Shown here piece after piece: positions 41,558-50,640 of a stretch of 64,000 nucleotides of DNA. The DNA is from Streptomyces thermolilacinus SPC6 (GTDB lineage: Bacteria; Actinomycetota; Actinomycetes; Streptomycetales; Streptomycetaceae). Location: NCBI RefSeq assembly GCF_000478605.2, contig NZ_ASHX02000001.1, positions 868,001 to 932,000 of the forward strand, written 5' to 3'. Below the pieces are notes generated by a model that did not search any database, was not told where the DNA came from, and saw only the letters and a program-made list of their open reading frames with translations. Numbering within the stretch: position 1 is the first letter of the stretch; each line of letters starts with the position of its first letter. A program made the translations under genes and the position numbers.

Positions 41558-43431
41558 AGCACAGCGAAGCGGAGCAGCGTAAAGGCCGGAAGAAGAGCCG
41601 GCGTCCACACGAGAAAGGCACCGCCCGTATGACTGACGGCCACCCCGTCCCCGAACTCGCCGACGTGTCACCGGAGTCGTGGCGCGAGGCGAACCGCAGG
41701 CTCCTGGCGAAGACGCTCTCCGAGTTCGCCTTCGAGGAGCTGATCGAGCCGCGTGAGCTGGAGGCGGATGGCCGGTACCGGATCGACCTGGACAGCGGCG
41801 TCTCGTACGTCTTCTCCGCGACGCGCGGCGCGCTCGGCTCCTGGCGGGTCGCCGGGGACTCGGTGACGCGCGGCGCGGCGGGCCTCCTCGGCAACGAGAT
41901 CGAGACGCCCGCGTGGGACGCCCAGCAGTTCCTGGTGGACTGCGCGGGCACGATAGGCACCGACGCGCCGACGCTCGGCATGTACCTCACGGAGGTGTCG
42001 TCGACGCTCGCCGTGGACGCGGCGCGCATCGAGCACGGCGGGGCGACGGCGGCGGAGCTGCGCGAACTGGGCCACGCCGAGCTGGAGTGCGCCATGACGG
42101 GGCATCCGACGCTCGTCGCGAACAAGGGCCGCATCGGGTTCTCCGCTTCGGACGTGCGGGCGTACGCGCCGGAGGCGCGGCGGCCGGTCACGCTGAAGTG
42201 GATCGCCGTGCACCGGGGCCTCGCGGAGTTCCGGGGCACGCCGGACCTGAGCGAGCGGTCCGTCGTGGAGCACGAGCTGGACGCGGGGACGATCGCCGCG
42301 TTCCGGTCCCGTATCGAGGCGGCGGGCGGCGACCCGGACGCGTATGTGTGGATGCCGGTCCACCCGTGGCAGTGGGACCACGCGGTGCAGGTGCTGTTCG
42401 CCGGGGAGATCGCCCAGCGGCGGATCGTGCCCCTCGGGGACAGCGGCGACGTGTATCTGCCGCAGCAGTCGGTGCGGACGATGACGAACGTGTCGGAGCG
42501 GGGCCGGTATGACGTCAAACTGCCCCTGAAGATCGTCAACACGCTGATCTGGCGGGGCATCCCGCCGCACTGCACGCAGGGGGCGCCGCTCACCACGCAA
42601 TGGCTGACGGGTCTGCTCGGCAAGGACGAGCTGCTGCGCGACGAGCTGCGCACGGTGTTCCTCGGCGAGATCGCGTCGGTGACGGTCCGCCACCCCTATC
42701 TGGACCGGGTACCGGACATGCCGTACCAGCATCTGGAGACCCTCGGCTGCATCTGGCGGGAGTCGGTGTCGTCGCGGCGGGACGAGGGCGAGCGGGTCCG
42801 TACGTTCGCGTCGCTGCTGTACGTGGACGAGCGCGGCACGTCGTTCGCGGCGGAGCTGGCCCGCGCGTCGGGGCTGCCCGCCGAGGAGTGGCTGTCGCGG
42901 CTGTTCGAGACGGTCATGCACCCGGTGCTGCACGTGATGTACACGTACGGCATCACCTTCAACCCGCACGGCCAGAACACGCTGATCGGGTACGACGGGA
43001 ACGACGTGCCCCGGCGGCTGTTCCTGAAGGACTTCGTGGACGACGTGTCCGTGTCGCACACGCCCGTGCCCGAGCGCGGCCCCGAGCCGGACGGCTACGA
43101 CCACGTGCTGCCGCGCAAGAACCCGGTCGTCATCCGCCAGCACGTCGTGGACCAGCTGCTGCTGGGCCACTTCCGGTACCTGGCGCCTCTCGCGGAGGCG
43201 CAGCTGGGCGTCCCCGAGGAGCGGTTCTGGCGGCTGGTGCGGCAGGCCGTCGTGTCGTACCAGAAGCGGTTCCCGGGCAAGAAGGACCGGTACGCCGAGT
43301 ACGACATGCTCGCCGACGAGTTCCCGCGCTACCCGTTCAACACGGACCGGCTCGTCGTCACCCGCTATGTCGACCGGGCGCTGCGGCACGCGCTGCGCCC
43401 GAACGGCACCGTCCCCAACCCGCTGTCGTGA
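41554..43431 (+). CDS. NIS synthetase, IucA/IucC family (second)
   Basis: The ORF gives 625 residues from the ATGA-coupled start at 41554, with a basic leader (KGRKKSRRPHEKGTARM); ATG at 41629 with GAGAAAGG is an alternative start that would remove it. The catalytic region shows GHPTLVANKGRIGFSASDV, VWMPVHPWQWDHAVQ, LPQQSVRTMTNVS, KLPLKIVNTLIWRGIPP and the C-terminal FNPHGQNTLIGYDG with KDFVDDVSVS. It matches the IucC/AlcC/RhbF side of the family more than the first synthetase does, so the pair would attach two arms to a citrate-like core. It ends by a GTGA overlap with the importer ATPase. Confidence 0.92.
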   Translation: MKHSEAEQRKGRKKSRRPHEKGTARMTDGHPVPELADVSPESWREANRRLLAKTLSEFAFEELIEPRELEADGRYRIDLDSGVSYVFSATRGALGSWRVAGDSVTRGAAGLLGNEIETPAWDAQQFLVDCAGTIGTDAPTLGMYLTEVSSTLAVDAARIEHGGATAAELRELGHAELECAMTGHPTLVANKGRIGFSASDVRAYAPEARRPVTLKWIAVHRGLAEFRGTPDLSERSVVEHELDAGTIAAFRSRIEAAGGDPDAYVWMPVHPWQWDHAVQVLFAGEIAQRRIVPLGDSGDVYLPQQSVRTMTNVSERGRYDVKLPLKIVNTLIWRGIPPHCTQGAPLTTQWLTGLLGKDELLRDELRTVFLGEIASVTVRHPYLDRVPDMPYQHLETLGCIWRESVSSRRDEGERVRTFASLLYVDERGTSFAAELARASGLPAEEWLSRLFETVMHPVLHVMYTYGITFNPHGQNTLIGYDGNDVPRRLFLKDFVDDVSVSHTPVPERGPEPDGYDHVLPRKNPVVIRQHVVDQLLLGHFRYLAPLAEAQLGVPEERFWRLVRQAVVSYQKRFPGKKDRYAEYDMLADEFPRYPFNTDRLVVTRYVDRALRHALRPNGTVPNPLS

Positions 43432-44234
43432 GCGTGGAGATCAGCGCGCGGGAACTGACCCTCGGCCACGGGGGCGAGCCCGTCGCGCGGAGCATCGGCG
43501 TGACCCTGGCGCCGGGAGCGGTGACCGCGCTGGTCGGTCCCAACGGGTCGGGCAAGTCCACGCTGCTGCGGGCGCTGGCCCGGCTGCACACCCCCGACGC
43601 GGGCCGGATCGTGCTGGACGGGCGGGACCTGGCCGAGTACCGCCCGCGTGAACTGGCCCGGAAGCTCAGCTTCCTGACGCAGTCGCCGATCGTGCCCGCC
43701 GGGGTGACCGTGGAGGAGCTGGTGGCGTACGGCCGCCATCCCCACCAGGGGCTGCTGGGGCGCGGCGGCGACGAGGACCGGGAGGCGGTCGCCTGGGCGC
43801 TGGACGCCACGAACCTGCGGCCGCTGGCCGAACGCACCCTGGACCGGCTGTCCGGCGGCGAGCGGCAGCGGGCGTGGATCGCGATGGCGCTGGCCCAGCG
43901 GACCGGGCTGCTGCTGCTCGACGAGCCGACGACGTACCTCGACATCCGCTACCAGATCGAGGTGCTGCGGCTGGTGCGGCGGCTGGCGGACGAGCACGGC
44001 ATCACCGTGGCGGTGGTGCTGCACGAACTGAACCAGGCCGCCGCGTTCTCCGACGCGATGGTCGTGCTGGCGGGGGGCCGGATCGTCACGTCCGGGCCGC
44101 CCGCCGAGGCGCTGACGGAGGACACCGTCCGTACCGCCTTCCAGATCGACACGACCGTCACCCTCGACCCCCACACGGGTGTGCCGACCTGCCTGCCGAC
44201 CTGGCGCGAGCCGTCACCGGCGGCGGCCACCTGA
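43428..44234 (+). CDS. Ferric-siderophore ABC transporter ATP-binding protein
   Basis: The 268-residue ATPase has Walker A GPNGSGKST (residues 37-45), Q-loop LSFLTQSP, signature LSGGERQRAWIAMALAQ, Walker B LLLLDEPTTYLD and the switch His in AVVLHELNQA. It belongs to the FepC/FhuC branch, which energises uptake of iron-siderophore complexes. It directly overlaps the second synthetase gene and is followed by a substrate-binding lipoprotein and a fused permease, so the operon couples synthesis to re-uptake. Confidence 0.94.
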   Translation: MSVEISARELTLGHGGEPVARSIGVTLAPGAVTALVGPNGSGKSTLLRALARLHTPDAGRIVLDGRDLAEYRPRELARKLSFLTQSPIVPAGVTVEELVAYGRHPHQGLLGRGGDEDREAVAWALDATNLRPLAERTLDRLSGGERQRAWIAMALAQRTGLLLLDEPTTYLDIRYQIEVLRLVRRLADEHGITVAVVLHELNQAAAFSDAMVVLAGGRIVTSGPPAEALTEDTVRTAFQIDTTVTLDPHTGVPTCLPTWREPSPAAAT

Positions 44235-44347
44235 GCACCACCCGTCGCACCACCCGGCCGCGCACCGTGCGGCCGGCCCGTACCACTGGTTCACCGGCGT
44301 CCCGTACGGCCGTCGCGAACCACCGATCGAGCGAAGGAACATCGCGC

Positions 44348-45358
44348 ATGCGCACTCCACCACGGGCCCGTACCGCCCTCACCGCCCTGTTCGCCGCCGC
44401 GGCGCTCGCCGTCACCGCCGTCGGCTGCGGCTCGGCCGCCGAGGAGGCGGGCGGCGGCTCCCCGACGAAGGAGGGGAACAACGGCGCCGGCCAGGAGGGC
44501 GGCGTCACCGTCTCCCACCTGAAGGGCTCCACCACGCTGAAGGCGCCCGCCGAGAAGGTCGTCGCGCTGGAGTGGACCTACGCCGAGGATTTGCTGGCCC
44601 TCGGTGTGTCCCCGGCCGGTGTCGCCGACGTCAAGGGCTACGACCAGTGGGTCACCGGCGGGCCCCGCTTCGGCAAGGACGTCAAGGACGTCGGGACGCG
44701 GCAGGCGCCCAGCCTGGAGACGATCAAGGCGCTCAAGCCCGACCTGATCATCACCTCCAAGGTGCGCTCCGAGGCCAACTACGAGCAGCTCAACAAGATC
44801 GCGCCGACGCTGATGTTCGACCCGTACTCCACGGACAGCGAGTACGAGGAGATGCGGGCCACGCTGAAGAAGATCGGCACGGCCGTCGGCAAGCCGGAGG
44901 CGGCCGACACGGCGCTGAAGGACCTCGACGCGAAGATCGCCGCCGCGAAGCAGAAGCTGGACGCGGCGAACAGGAACGGCTCCGAGGTCACCGTCGCGCG
45001 CGGCTACACGACGGACGGCGCCGCCGTGGTGGAGGTCCTCACCGGCTCCACCATCCCCGGCGGGCTGCTGCCGCAGCTCGGCCTGAAGAACGCCTGGAAG
45101 GGCAAGGCCGACGCGTACGGGATGAGCAAGGTGGACATCGAGGGCCTCAAGCCCGTCGAGAAGTCCAGCCTCGTGTACGTCGCCGCGGAGGACGACGACG
45201 TGTTCGCCACGTCGCTGCCGAAGAACGCCCTGTGGCAGAACCTGGACTTCGCGAAGAACAAGCGTGTCCACGCCCTCGACCCGGGCACGTGGTTCTTCGG
45301 CGGGCCGTTCTCGACCGCTCAGGTCGCCGACGAGATCGCGGGCGCCCTCACTTCATGA
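44348..45358 (+). CDS. Iron-siderophore substrate-binding lipoprotein
   Basis: ATG 44348 with GAAGGA upstream; 336 residues. The signal peptide ends in a lipobox at Cys27 (VTAVGCGS), followed by a Gly/Glu-rich spacer. The mature part is a periplasmic-binding-protein class III fold: VVALEWTYAEDLLALGVSPA, RQAPSLETIKALKPDLIITS and PGTWFFGGPFSTAQVADEIA. It is anchored to the outer face of the membrane and delivers ferric siderophore to the permease. 113 bp separate it from the ATPase gene; the stop overlaps the permease start (ATGA). Confidence 0.94.
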   Translation: MRTPPRARTALTALFAAAALAVTAVGCGSAAEEAGGGSPTKEGNNGAGQEGGVTVSHLKGSTTLKAPAEKVVALEWTYAEDLLALGVSPAGVADVKGYDQWVTGGPRFGKDVKDVGTRQAPSLETIKALKPDLIITSKVRSEANYEQLNKIAPTLMFDPYSTDSEYEEMRATLKKIGTAVGKPEAADTALKDLDAKIAAAKQKLDAANRNGSEVTVARGYTTDGAAVVEVLTGSTIPGGLLPQLGLKNAWKGKADAYGMSKVDIEGLKPVEKSSLVYVAAEDDDVFATSLPKNALWQNLDFAKNKRVHALDPGTWFFGGPFSTAQVADEIAGALTS

Positions 45359-47424
45359 CCGGGATCGCTACACGTCCCTCGGACACCGTGCCGGGCCGGA
45401 CCGGGAGAGCGCTGCGCCTCCCGGCCGGCCCCGCCGCGGTCGTCGCGGGCGGGGTGCTGGCGCTGCTGCTGGTGACCGTGGCCCACCTCGGGCACGGGCG
45501 CAGCGACATCGGCCTCGGCGACCTGCTGGCGCTGCTGGTGGGCGGCGGCGACGCGGACACGCGGGCGGTGCTGCTGGGCGGGCGGCTGCCGCGCACCCTG
45601 GCCGGTCTGGTCGCCGGTGCGGCGCTGGCCGTCGCGGGCTGCCTGCTCCAGTCGTCGGTGCGCAACCCGCTGGCGTCGCCGGACACGCTCGGTGTGACGG
45701 CCGGGGCCTACCTGGCGGTGGCGGTCAGCGCGATCACCGGGTTCTCGCTGGGCGACCTGTCGCGCGGCGGGATCGCGTTCGTCGGCGGGCTCCTCGCGGC
45801 GGCGCTCGTCCACACCGTGGCGGGCGGCTCGCGGGGGCGGCCCGCGCATCTGGTGCTGGCCGGGGTGTCGGTGACGCTGGCGCTGTCCAGTGTGACGGCG
45901 GTGCTGGTGGTGCTGTTCCAGGAGGAGACCGGCGCGGTGTTCTTCTGGGGGCACGGCTCCCTCGCGGTGGCCGACAGCGCCCGGTCGCTGACGGTGCTTC
46001 CGCTGCTCGGGGCGGGGCTCGTCGGCGGGCTGCTGCTGGCCAGGGCCCTGGACATCCTCGGCACCGGCGACGAGACGGCGCGGGGCCTCGGTGTGCCGGT
46101 GGGCCGGGTGCGGCTGACGGCGGTGCTGCTCTCGGTGCTGCTGACGGCGTGCGCGGTGGCGGTGACCGGCCCGATCGGCTTCGTGGGCCTGGCCGCCCCG
46201 CACCTGGTGCGCCTCGCCGGTGTGCGGCGGCACGCGGCACTGCTGCCCGCGGCCGCCCTGTGGGGCGCGACGCTGCTGCTGGCCGCGGACCTGCTGGCGC
46301 GGGTCACGTCGCCGACCGGCAACGAGGTCGCGGCCGGTGTGGTGACGGCGCTGTTCGGCGCGCCGCTGTTCCTGTGGCTGGCGCGGCGGCTGCCGTCGGA
46401 GCCGGCCGCCCCCGGGACGGTCATGCCGGGGCGGCGCGGCCGGCGGCTGCCGTACCCGCCGCTGCTGGCGGGCGGGGTCGCCCTGGTGGCGGCGCTGCTG
46501 GCGGCCGGTCTGGTGCTGGGTGACATCGCCGTGCCGTTCGCCCGGCTGCCGGGGCTGCTGACGGGCGGCGGGGACGAGCTGCTGCGGGGCGTGGTGCTGG
46601 AGTACCGGCTGCCGCGGCTGCTGGTGGCGGCCCTGGCGGGCGCGCTGCTGGCGGTGGCGGGCGGCATCGTGCAGACCGTGTCGCGCAACCCGCTCGCGGA
46701 CCTGACGGTGATGGGCGTCAGCGGCGGCGCCGGGTTCGGTGCGGCGCTGGTGCTGGTGGCGCTGCCGACGGTGCCGTACGCGATGCTGCCGGTGGCGGCG
46801 CTGCTGGGCGGTACGGCGGCGTTCGCGCTGACGTACGGGCTGTCGCTGCGGAAGGGCTCGGTGGCGCCGGAGCGTCTGGTGCTGGTCGGCATCGGCACGT
46901 TCGCGCTGACCACCGCGGCGACCAACTACCTGGTGGTGGGCGCGCGTTTCCAGGTGGCGCAGGCGCTGACGTGGCTGTCGGGCTCGACGTACGCGCGGGA
47001 CGTGACGGACCTGTCGGTGCTGGTGGGCGCGGTGGTGGTGGGGGTGCCGCTGCTGGTGCTGTCGTTCCGGCGCCTCGACCTGCTGGCGCTGGGCGAGGAC
47101 ACGCCCCGCACGCTGGGCCTGCCGCTGGAGCGGACCCGGCTGGCGGTACTAATCCTGGCGGTGGCGCTCGCCGCGTGCGCGGTCGCGGTGGTCGGGACGG
47201 TGGCGTTCGTCGGCCTGGTCGCCCCGCACGCGGCGCGGATGCTGGCCGGCTCGCGCGCCCACCGGCTGCTGCCCGTGGCGGGCCTGCTGGGCGCGGCGTT
47301 GATGATCGCCGCGGACACGGTGGGCCGCACGGCCATCGCCCCCGCCGAGATCCCGTCGGGCCTCCTGGCGGCCCTGATCGGCACGCCGTACTTCGTCTGG
47401 CAACTGCGGCGCGGCCACCGCTAG
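45355..47424 (+). CDS. Fused FecCD-type permease for ferric siderophore
   Basis: The 689-residue protein is two FecCD permeases in one chain, as in FhuB. Each half contains the BtuC/FecCD landmarks: RLPRTLAGLVAGAALAVAGC and RNPLASPDTLGVTAGA in the first, RLPRLLVAALAGALLAVAGG and RNPLADLTVMGVSGGAGFGA in the second, and the cytoplasmic coupling loops GFVGLAAPHLVR and AFVGLVAPHAAR. About twenty transmembrane helices are expected. It forms the channel of the importer with the ATPase at 43428. Last gene of the operon, ending before a bidirectional hairpin. Confidence 0.95.
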   Translation: MTGIATRPSDTVPGRTGRALRLPAGPAAVVAGGVLALLLVTVAHLGHGRSDIGLGDLLALLVGGGDADTRAVLLGGRLPRTLAGLVAGAALAVAGCLLQSSVRNPLASPDTLGVTAGAYLAVAVSAITGFSLGDLSRGGIAFVGGLLAAALVHTVAGGSRGRPAHLVLAGVSVTLALSSVTAVLVVLFQEETGAVFFWGHGSLAVADSARSLTVLPLLGAGLVGGLLLARALDILGTGDETARGLGVPVGRVRLTAVLLSVLLTACAVAVTGPIGFVGLAAPHLVRLAGVRRHAALLPAAALWGATLLLAADLLARVTSPTGNEVAAGVVTALFGAPLFLWLARRLPSEPAAPGTVMPGRRGRRLPYPPLLAGGVALVAALLAAGLVLGDIAVPFARLPGLLTGGGDELLRGVVLEYRLPRLLVAALAGALLAVAGGIVQTVSRNPLADLTVMGVSGGAGFGAALVLVALPTVPYAMLPVAALLGGTAAFALTYGLSLRKGSVAPERLVLVGIGTFALTTAATNYLVVGARFQVAQALTWLSGSTYARDVTDLSVLVGAVVVGVPLLVLSFRRLDLLALGEDTPRTLGLPLERTRLAVLILAVALAACAVAVVGTVAFVGLVAPHAARMLAGSRAHRLLPVAGLLGAALMIAADTVGRTAIAPAEIPSGLLAALIGTPYFVWQLRRGHR

Positions 47425-47432
47425 CACGGGCG

Positions 47433-47470
47433 CGGGTGCCCGTCGCGGCCACCGCCGGGGCGGGCACCCG
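47433..47470. terminator. Hairpin between convergent permease and photolyase genes
   Basis: CGGGTGCCCG (47433-47442) pairs with CGGGCACCCG (47461-47470) over 10 bp around an 18-nt loop. Confidence 0.55.
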
Positions 47471-47483
47471 GGTTCGCGGGCGG

Positions 47484-48854
47484 TCAGGTCAGGCCCCGGG
47501 CCGTCCGGAAGCGCGACAGGGCCTGCGGGAGGTCCACGATCGGCGGCGGGTAGGCGGGGGCCTGCGCCCGGACGGAGGGCTTCCACGGCTCGTGGACCGA
47601 CGGGCCGCCGACACGGGCGAGTTCGGGCACCCAGCGCCTGACGTACACGCCGTCCGGGTCGTAACGGCGGCCCTGCGCCACCGGGTTGAGGACCCGGTTC
47701 GGACGGGAGTCGGTGCCCGTGCCCGCCACCCACTGCCAGTTCAGCTGGTTGTTGGGGATGTCGCCGTCGGCCAGCAGCTCCAGGAAGTGCCGGGCGCCCA
47801 CCCGCCAGTCCACGTAGAGCGTCTTGGTCAGGAAGCTCGCCGCGATCAGGCGGCCCCGGTTGTGCGCCCAGCCCTCGCGAGCCAGTTGGCGCATCGTGGC
47901 GTCCACCACCGGATAGCCCGTACGGCCCGCCTTCCACGCCTCCGCGTCCGCCTCTGCCCCCGGCCCGGTACGCCAGCGGTCGTGGCGGGTGCGGTAGTCG
48001 TCGTGCGCGGCGGACGGGCGGGCGGCGAGCAGCTGGCGGTGGAAGTCGCGCCAGCACAGCTGCCGTACGAACGCGTCGGCGCCCGGCCCGCCCCGGGCGC
48101 GCGCCCGGTGGACGGCCTCCGTGGCGGAGACGGCGCCGAAGTGGAGGTAGGGGGAGAGGCGCGAGGTGCCGTCGGCCGCCAGGTCGTCCTGCTGGTCCGC
48201 GTACGCGTCGAGGGGTCCGCCCAGCCACGCGGCGAGCCTGCGCCGCCCCTCCGTCTCGCCGCCCCGCGTCAGGCCGGGCGACACGCCCGCGACGCCCTGC
48301 CGGGAGGGCGGCTCCTCGGACCGCACCCCGTCCGGGACGGGCACGGCACGCGGCGCGGTGAGCGGCCCCCGCACCCGCTCGGCGGTCCACCGGCGGTGGT
48401 ACGCGCCGAACACCGCGTAGTGCGCGGCCCCCCGCGGGGCGATGGCGCCCGGGGGTACGACGGTGCCGACCGCGTCGTGCACCCGCAGCGCCCGCCGCTC
48501 CCCCGCCAGGGCGGTGCGCAGCAAATCCTCGCGGCGCTGGGCGTACCCGCTGTGGTCGGCCGCCATGTGCACCTCGGCGGCGCCCGTCTCGGCGGCGACC
48601 GCGCACACGACGTCGGCGACCCGCCCGGACCTGACGACGAGCCGCCCGCCGCGTCGCCGCAGGCCCGCGTCCAGGTCGGCCAGGCAGTCCGCGAGGAACG
48701 CGGCGCGGTTGGGCGCGGCGAACCCGGCGGCGGCGACGCCCTCGTCCCGGACGAACAGCGGGACGACCGTGTCGTGCGCGCGCAGGGCGGCGCGCAGCGG
48801 CGGATGGTCGTGCAGCCGCAGGTCGCAGGTGAACAGCACGACGGCCGTGGTCAC
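47484..48854 (-). CDS. phr: DNA photolyase (cryptochrome/photolyase family)
   Basis: The 456-residue protein starts at GTG 48854, coupled to the upstream gene by GTGA. The N-terminal alpha/beta domain reads VVLFTCDLRLHDHPPLRAAL, and the C-terminal FAD-binding domain shows GTSRLSPYLHFGAVSATE, VRQLCWRDFHRQLL, WAHNRGRLIAASFLTKTLYV and NNQLNWQWVAGTGTD with the flavin-contacting Asn and Trp residues. It repairs cyclobutane pyrimidine dimers with blue light, as in class I photolyases. Length and motif order are normal. A Gly/Ser-rich joint separates the two domains. Confidence 0.92.
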   Translation of the reverse strand: MTTAVVLFTCDLRLHDHPPLRAALRAHDTVVPLFVRDEGVAAAGFAAPNRAAFLADCLADLDAGLRRRGGRLVVRSGRVADVVCAVAAETGAAEVHMAADHSGYAQRREDLLRTALAGERRALRVHDAVGTVVPPGAIAPRGAAHYAVFGAYHRRWTAERVRGPLTAPRAVPVPDGVRSEEPPSRQGVAGVSPGLTRGGETEGRRRLAAWLGGPLDAYADQQDDLAADGTSRLSPYLHFGAVSATEAVHRARARGGPGADAFVRQLCWRDFHRQLLAARPSAAHDDYRTRHDRWRTGPGAEADAEAWKAGRTGYPVVDATMRQLAREGWAHNRGRLIAASFLTKTLYVDWRVGARHFLELLADGDIPNNQLNWQWVAGTGTDSRPNRVLNPVAQGRRYDPDGVYVRRWVPELARVGGPSVHEPWKPSVRAQAPAYPPPIVDLPQALSRFRTARGLT

Positions 48855-50515
48855 CGCGCCCCCTCGGGCCCCGCCCCGGGACCGTGGACGTGCCCGGGGC
48901 CGGGGCCTCGCCCCGGGGCCGTACCCGTGGCCTCCGGTCGCTCCGCCGCCCTGGTGATGTTGCGGGCCATCCCGCCGAACACGACGGCGTGGAACGGGGC
49001 GACGCTCCACCAGTACGCGTGCCCGAGCAGCCCGCGCGGGTGGAACAGGGCGCGCTGCCGGTAGCGGGTGCGGCCCCGCTCGTCGCGCTCGGCGTACATC
49101 TCCAGCCAGGCGAGCCCCGGCAGCCGCATCTCGGCGCGCAGCCGCAGCAGCCGGCCGCGTTCGATCTCCTCGACGCGCCAGAAGTCCAGCGAGTCACCGG
49201 CACGCAGCCGCGCGGCGTCCCGGCGGCCCCGGCGCAGGCCGACCCCGCCGACCAGCCGGTCCAGCCAGCCCCGAACGGCCCAGGCGAGCGGGAAGGAGTA
49301 CCAGCCGTTGTCGCCGCCGACGCCCTCGATGACCCGCCACAGCCGCTCGGGGGTGGCGTCCACGAGCCGCTCCCGCTCGTCGGTGTAGAGGCTCCCGCCC
49401 GCCCAGTCGGGGTCGGTCGGCAGCGGGTCGCTGGGCGCGCCCGGCACGGACGCGGACGACCAGCGGGTGGTGACGCGGGCCTCCCTGACGCGGCGGAGGG
49501 CCAGCGCGAGGGCGTCGTCCACGCCGAGGGGCGCGCCGGGCGGGTCGGGGACGTACCGGGCGATGTCGTGCTCCCGGCAGACCACCTCGTGGCGCAGCGA
49601 GTCGGCGAGCGGCCGCGCGATGGACGCCGGTACGGGCGTGACGAGCCCGACCCACAGGCTGGACAGGCGCAGGGTGAGCAGCGGCACGGGCAGGATGAGG
49701 CGCGGCGGCAGCCCGGCGACGGCGGCGTGGCGGCGCATCAGGTCGCGGTACGTCAGCACGTCGGGCCCGCCGATGTCGAAGACGCGGCTGACCTCCGGCG
49801 GCATGGCGGCACTGCCGACGAGGTAGCGCAGCACGTCCCGGACGGCGATCGGCTGGATGCGGGTGTGCAGCCAGCGCGGGGTGACCATGAGCGGCAGCCG
49901 TTCGGTGAGGTAGCGGAGCATCTCGAAGGAGGCGGAGCCGGAGCCGAGGATGACGGCGGCGCGCAGCACGGTGGTGGGGACGCCGGAGGCGAGGAGGATC
50001 CGCCCCACCTCGCGGCGGGAGCGCAGGTGCGGGGAGAGCTGCTGGTCGGGCACCCCGGCGGGGGTGAGGCCGCCCAGGTAGACGAGGCGCCGGACCCCGG
50101 TGGCACGGGCGGCGTCGGCGAAGACGGTCGCGGCGCGCCGGTCGGTGTCCTCGAAGCCGCGTCCGGCGCCGAGGGCGTGGACCAGGTAGTACGCGACGTC
50201 GGCGCCGCGCATCGCGTCGCGCACCGACACCGGGTCGGTGACGTCGCCGCGTACCGTCTCGACCCGCTCGGCCCAGGGGTGGTCGCGTAGCTTGCTTGGG
50301 GTGCGGGCGAGGCAGCGGACCCGGTACCCGGCGTCGAGGAGCTCGGGGACGAGGCGCCCGCCGATGTACCCGGACGCGCCGGTGACCAGGCAGAGCGGCC
50401 CCGGCGCGCGGCCGGCCCGCCCGGCGGGGCCCGGATCCGGGTCCCGGTCCGGGTCCTGGCCAGGGCCGGGGGGCGGCACGTCAGGGTCAGAGGGTGCGGG
50501 TTCGGGCGGCGGCAT
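48851..50515 (-). CDS. NAD(P)-binding SDR-like protein with C-terminal DUF2867 domain
   Basis: The ATG at 50515 has GGAGGGGG upstream; 554 residues. After a Pro/Asp-rich N-terminus comes a Rossmann domain (LCLVTGASGYIGGRLVPELL, with TGxxGxxG) of the NmrA/YbjT type, including YYLVHALGAG and TVLRAAVILGSGSASFEMLR. From about residue 390 a DUF2867 domain follows (DATPERLWRVIEGVGGDNGW, GDSLDFWRVEEIERGRLLRL, LFHPRGLLGHAYWWSVAPFH). The role is unknown; proteins of this double architecture often lie next to photolyases. Here it overlaps phr by GTGA, so a light- or damage-related role is plausible. It is divergent from a MarR gene. Confidence 0.88.
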   Translation of the reverse strand: MPPPEPAPSDPDVPPPGPGQDPDRDPDPGPAGRAGRAPGPLCLVTGASGYIGGRLVPELLDAGYRVRCLARTPSKLRDHPWAERVETVRGDVTDPVSVRDAMRGADVAYYLVHALGAGRGFEDTDRRAATVFADAARATGVRRLVYLGGLTPAGVPDQQLSPHLRSRREVGRILLASGVPTTVLRAAVILGSGSASFEMLRYLTERLPLMVTPRWLHTRIQPIAVRDVLRYLVGSAAMPPEVSRVFDIGGPDVLTYRDLMRRHAAVAGLPPRLILPVPLLTLRLSSLWVGLVTPVPASIARPLADSLRHEVVCREHDIARYVPDPPGAPLGVDDALALALRRVREARVTTRWSSASVPGAPSDPLPTDPDWAGGSLYTDERERLVDATPERLWRVIEGVGGDNGWYSFPLAWAVRGWLDRLVGGVGLRRGRRDAARLRAGDSLDFWRVEEIERGRLLRLRAEMRLPGLAWLEMYAERDERGRTRYRQRALFHPRGLLGHAYWWSVAPFHAVVFGGMARNITRAAERPEATGTAPGRGPGPGHVHGPGAGPEGAR

Positions 50516-50626
50516 GGGATCCCCCTCCGTCGGTGTCGTCGTCCACGGAGTGTCCCCTCCACCGTGGACCGGCTGCCGGATTTCCGCCCGTCCGGGGCCC
50601 GGCGGGGGTGCGGACGCCGGTGCTTC

Positions 50627-50632
50627 TATAGG
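50627..50632 (+). promoter_or_regulatory. -10-like element, possible leaderless marR start
   Basis: TATAGG lies 8 nt upstream of GTG 50641, which would place the transcription start at or next to the initiation codon. No clear -35 element or ribosome binding site is present. Confidence 0.4.
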
Positions 50633-50640
50633 CTGACCAG

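Noticed and set aside
38312..41671. Minus-strand frame of 1,119 codons over the siderophore genes
   Set aside because: Antisense shadow; four recognised plus-strand genes occupy the region.
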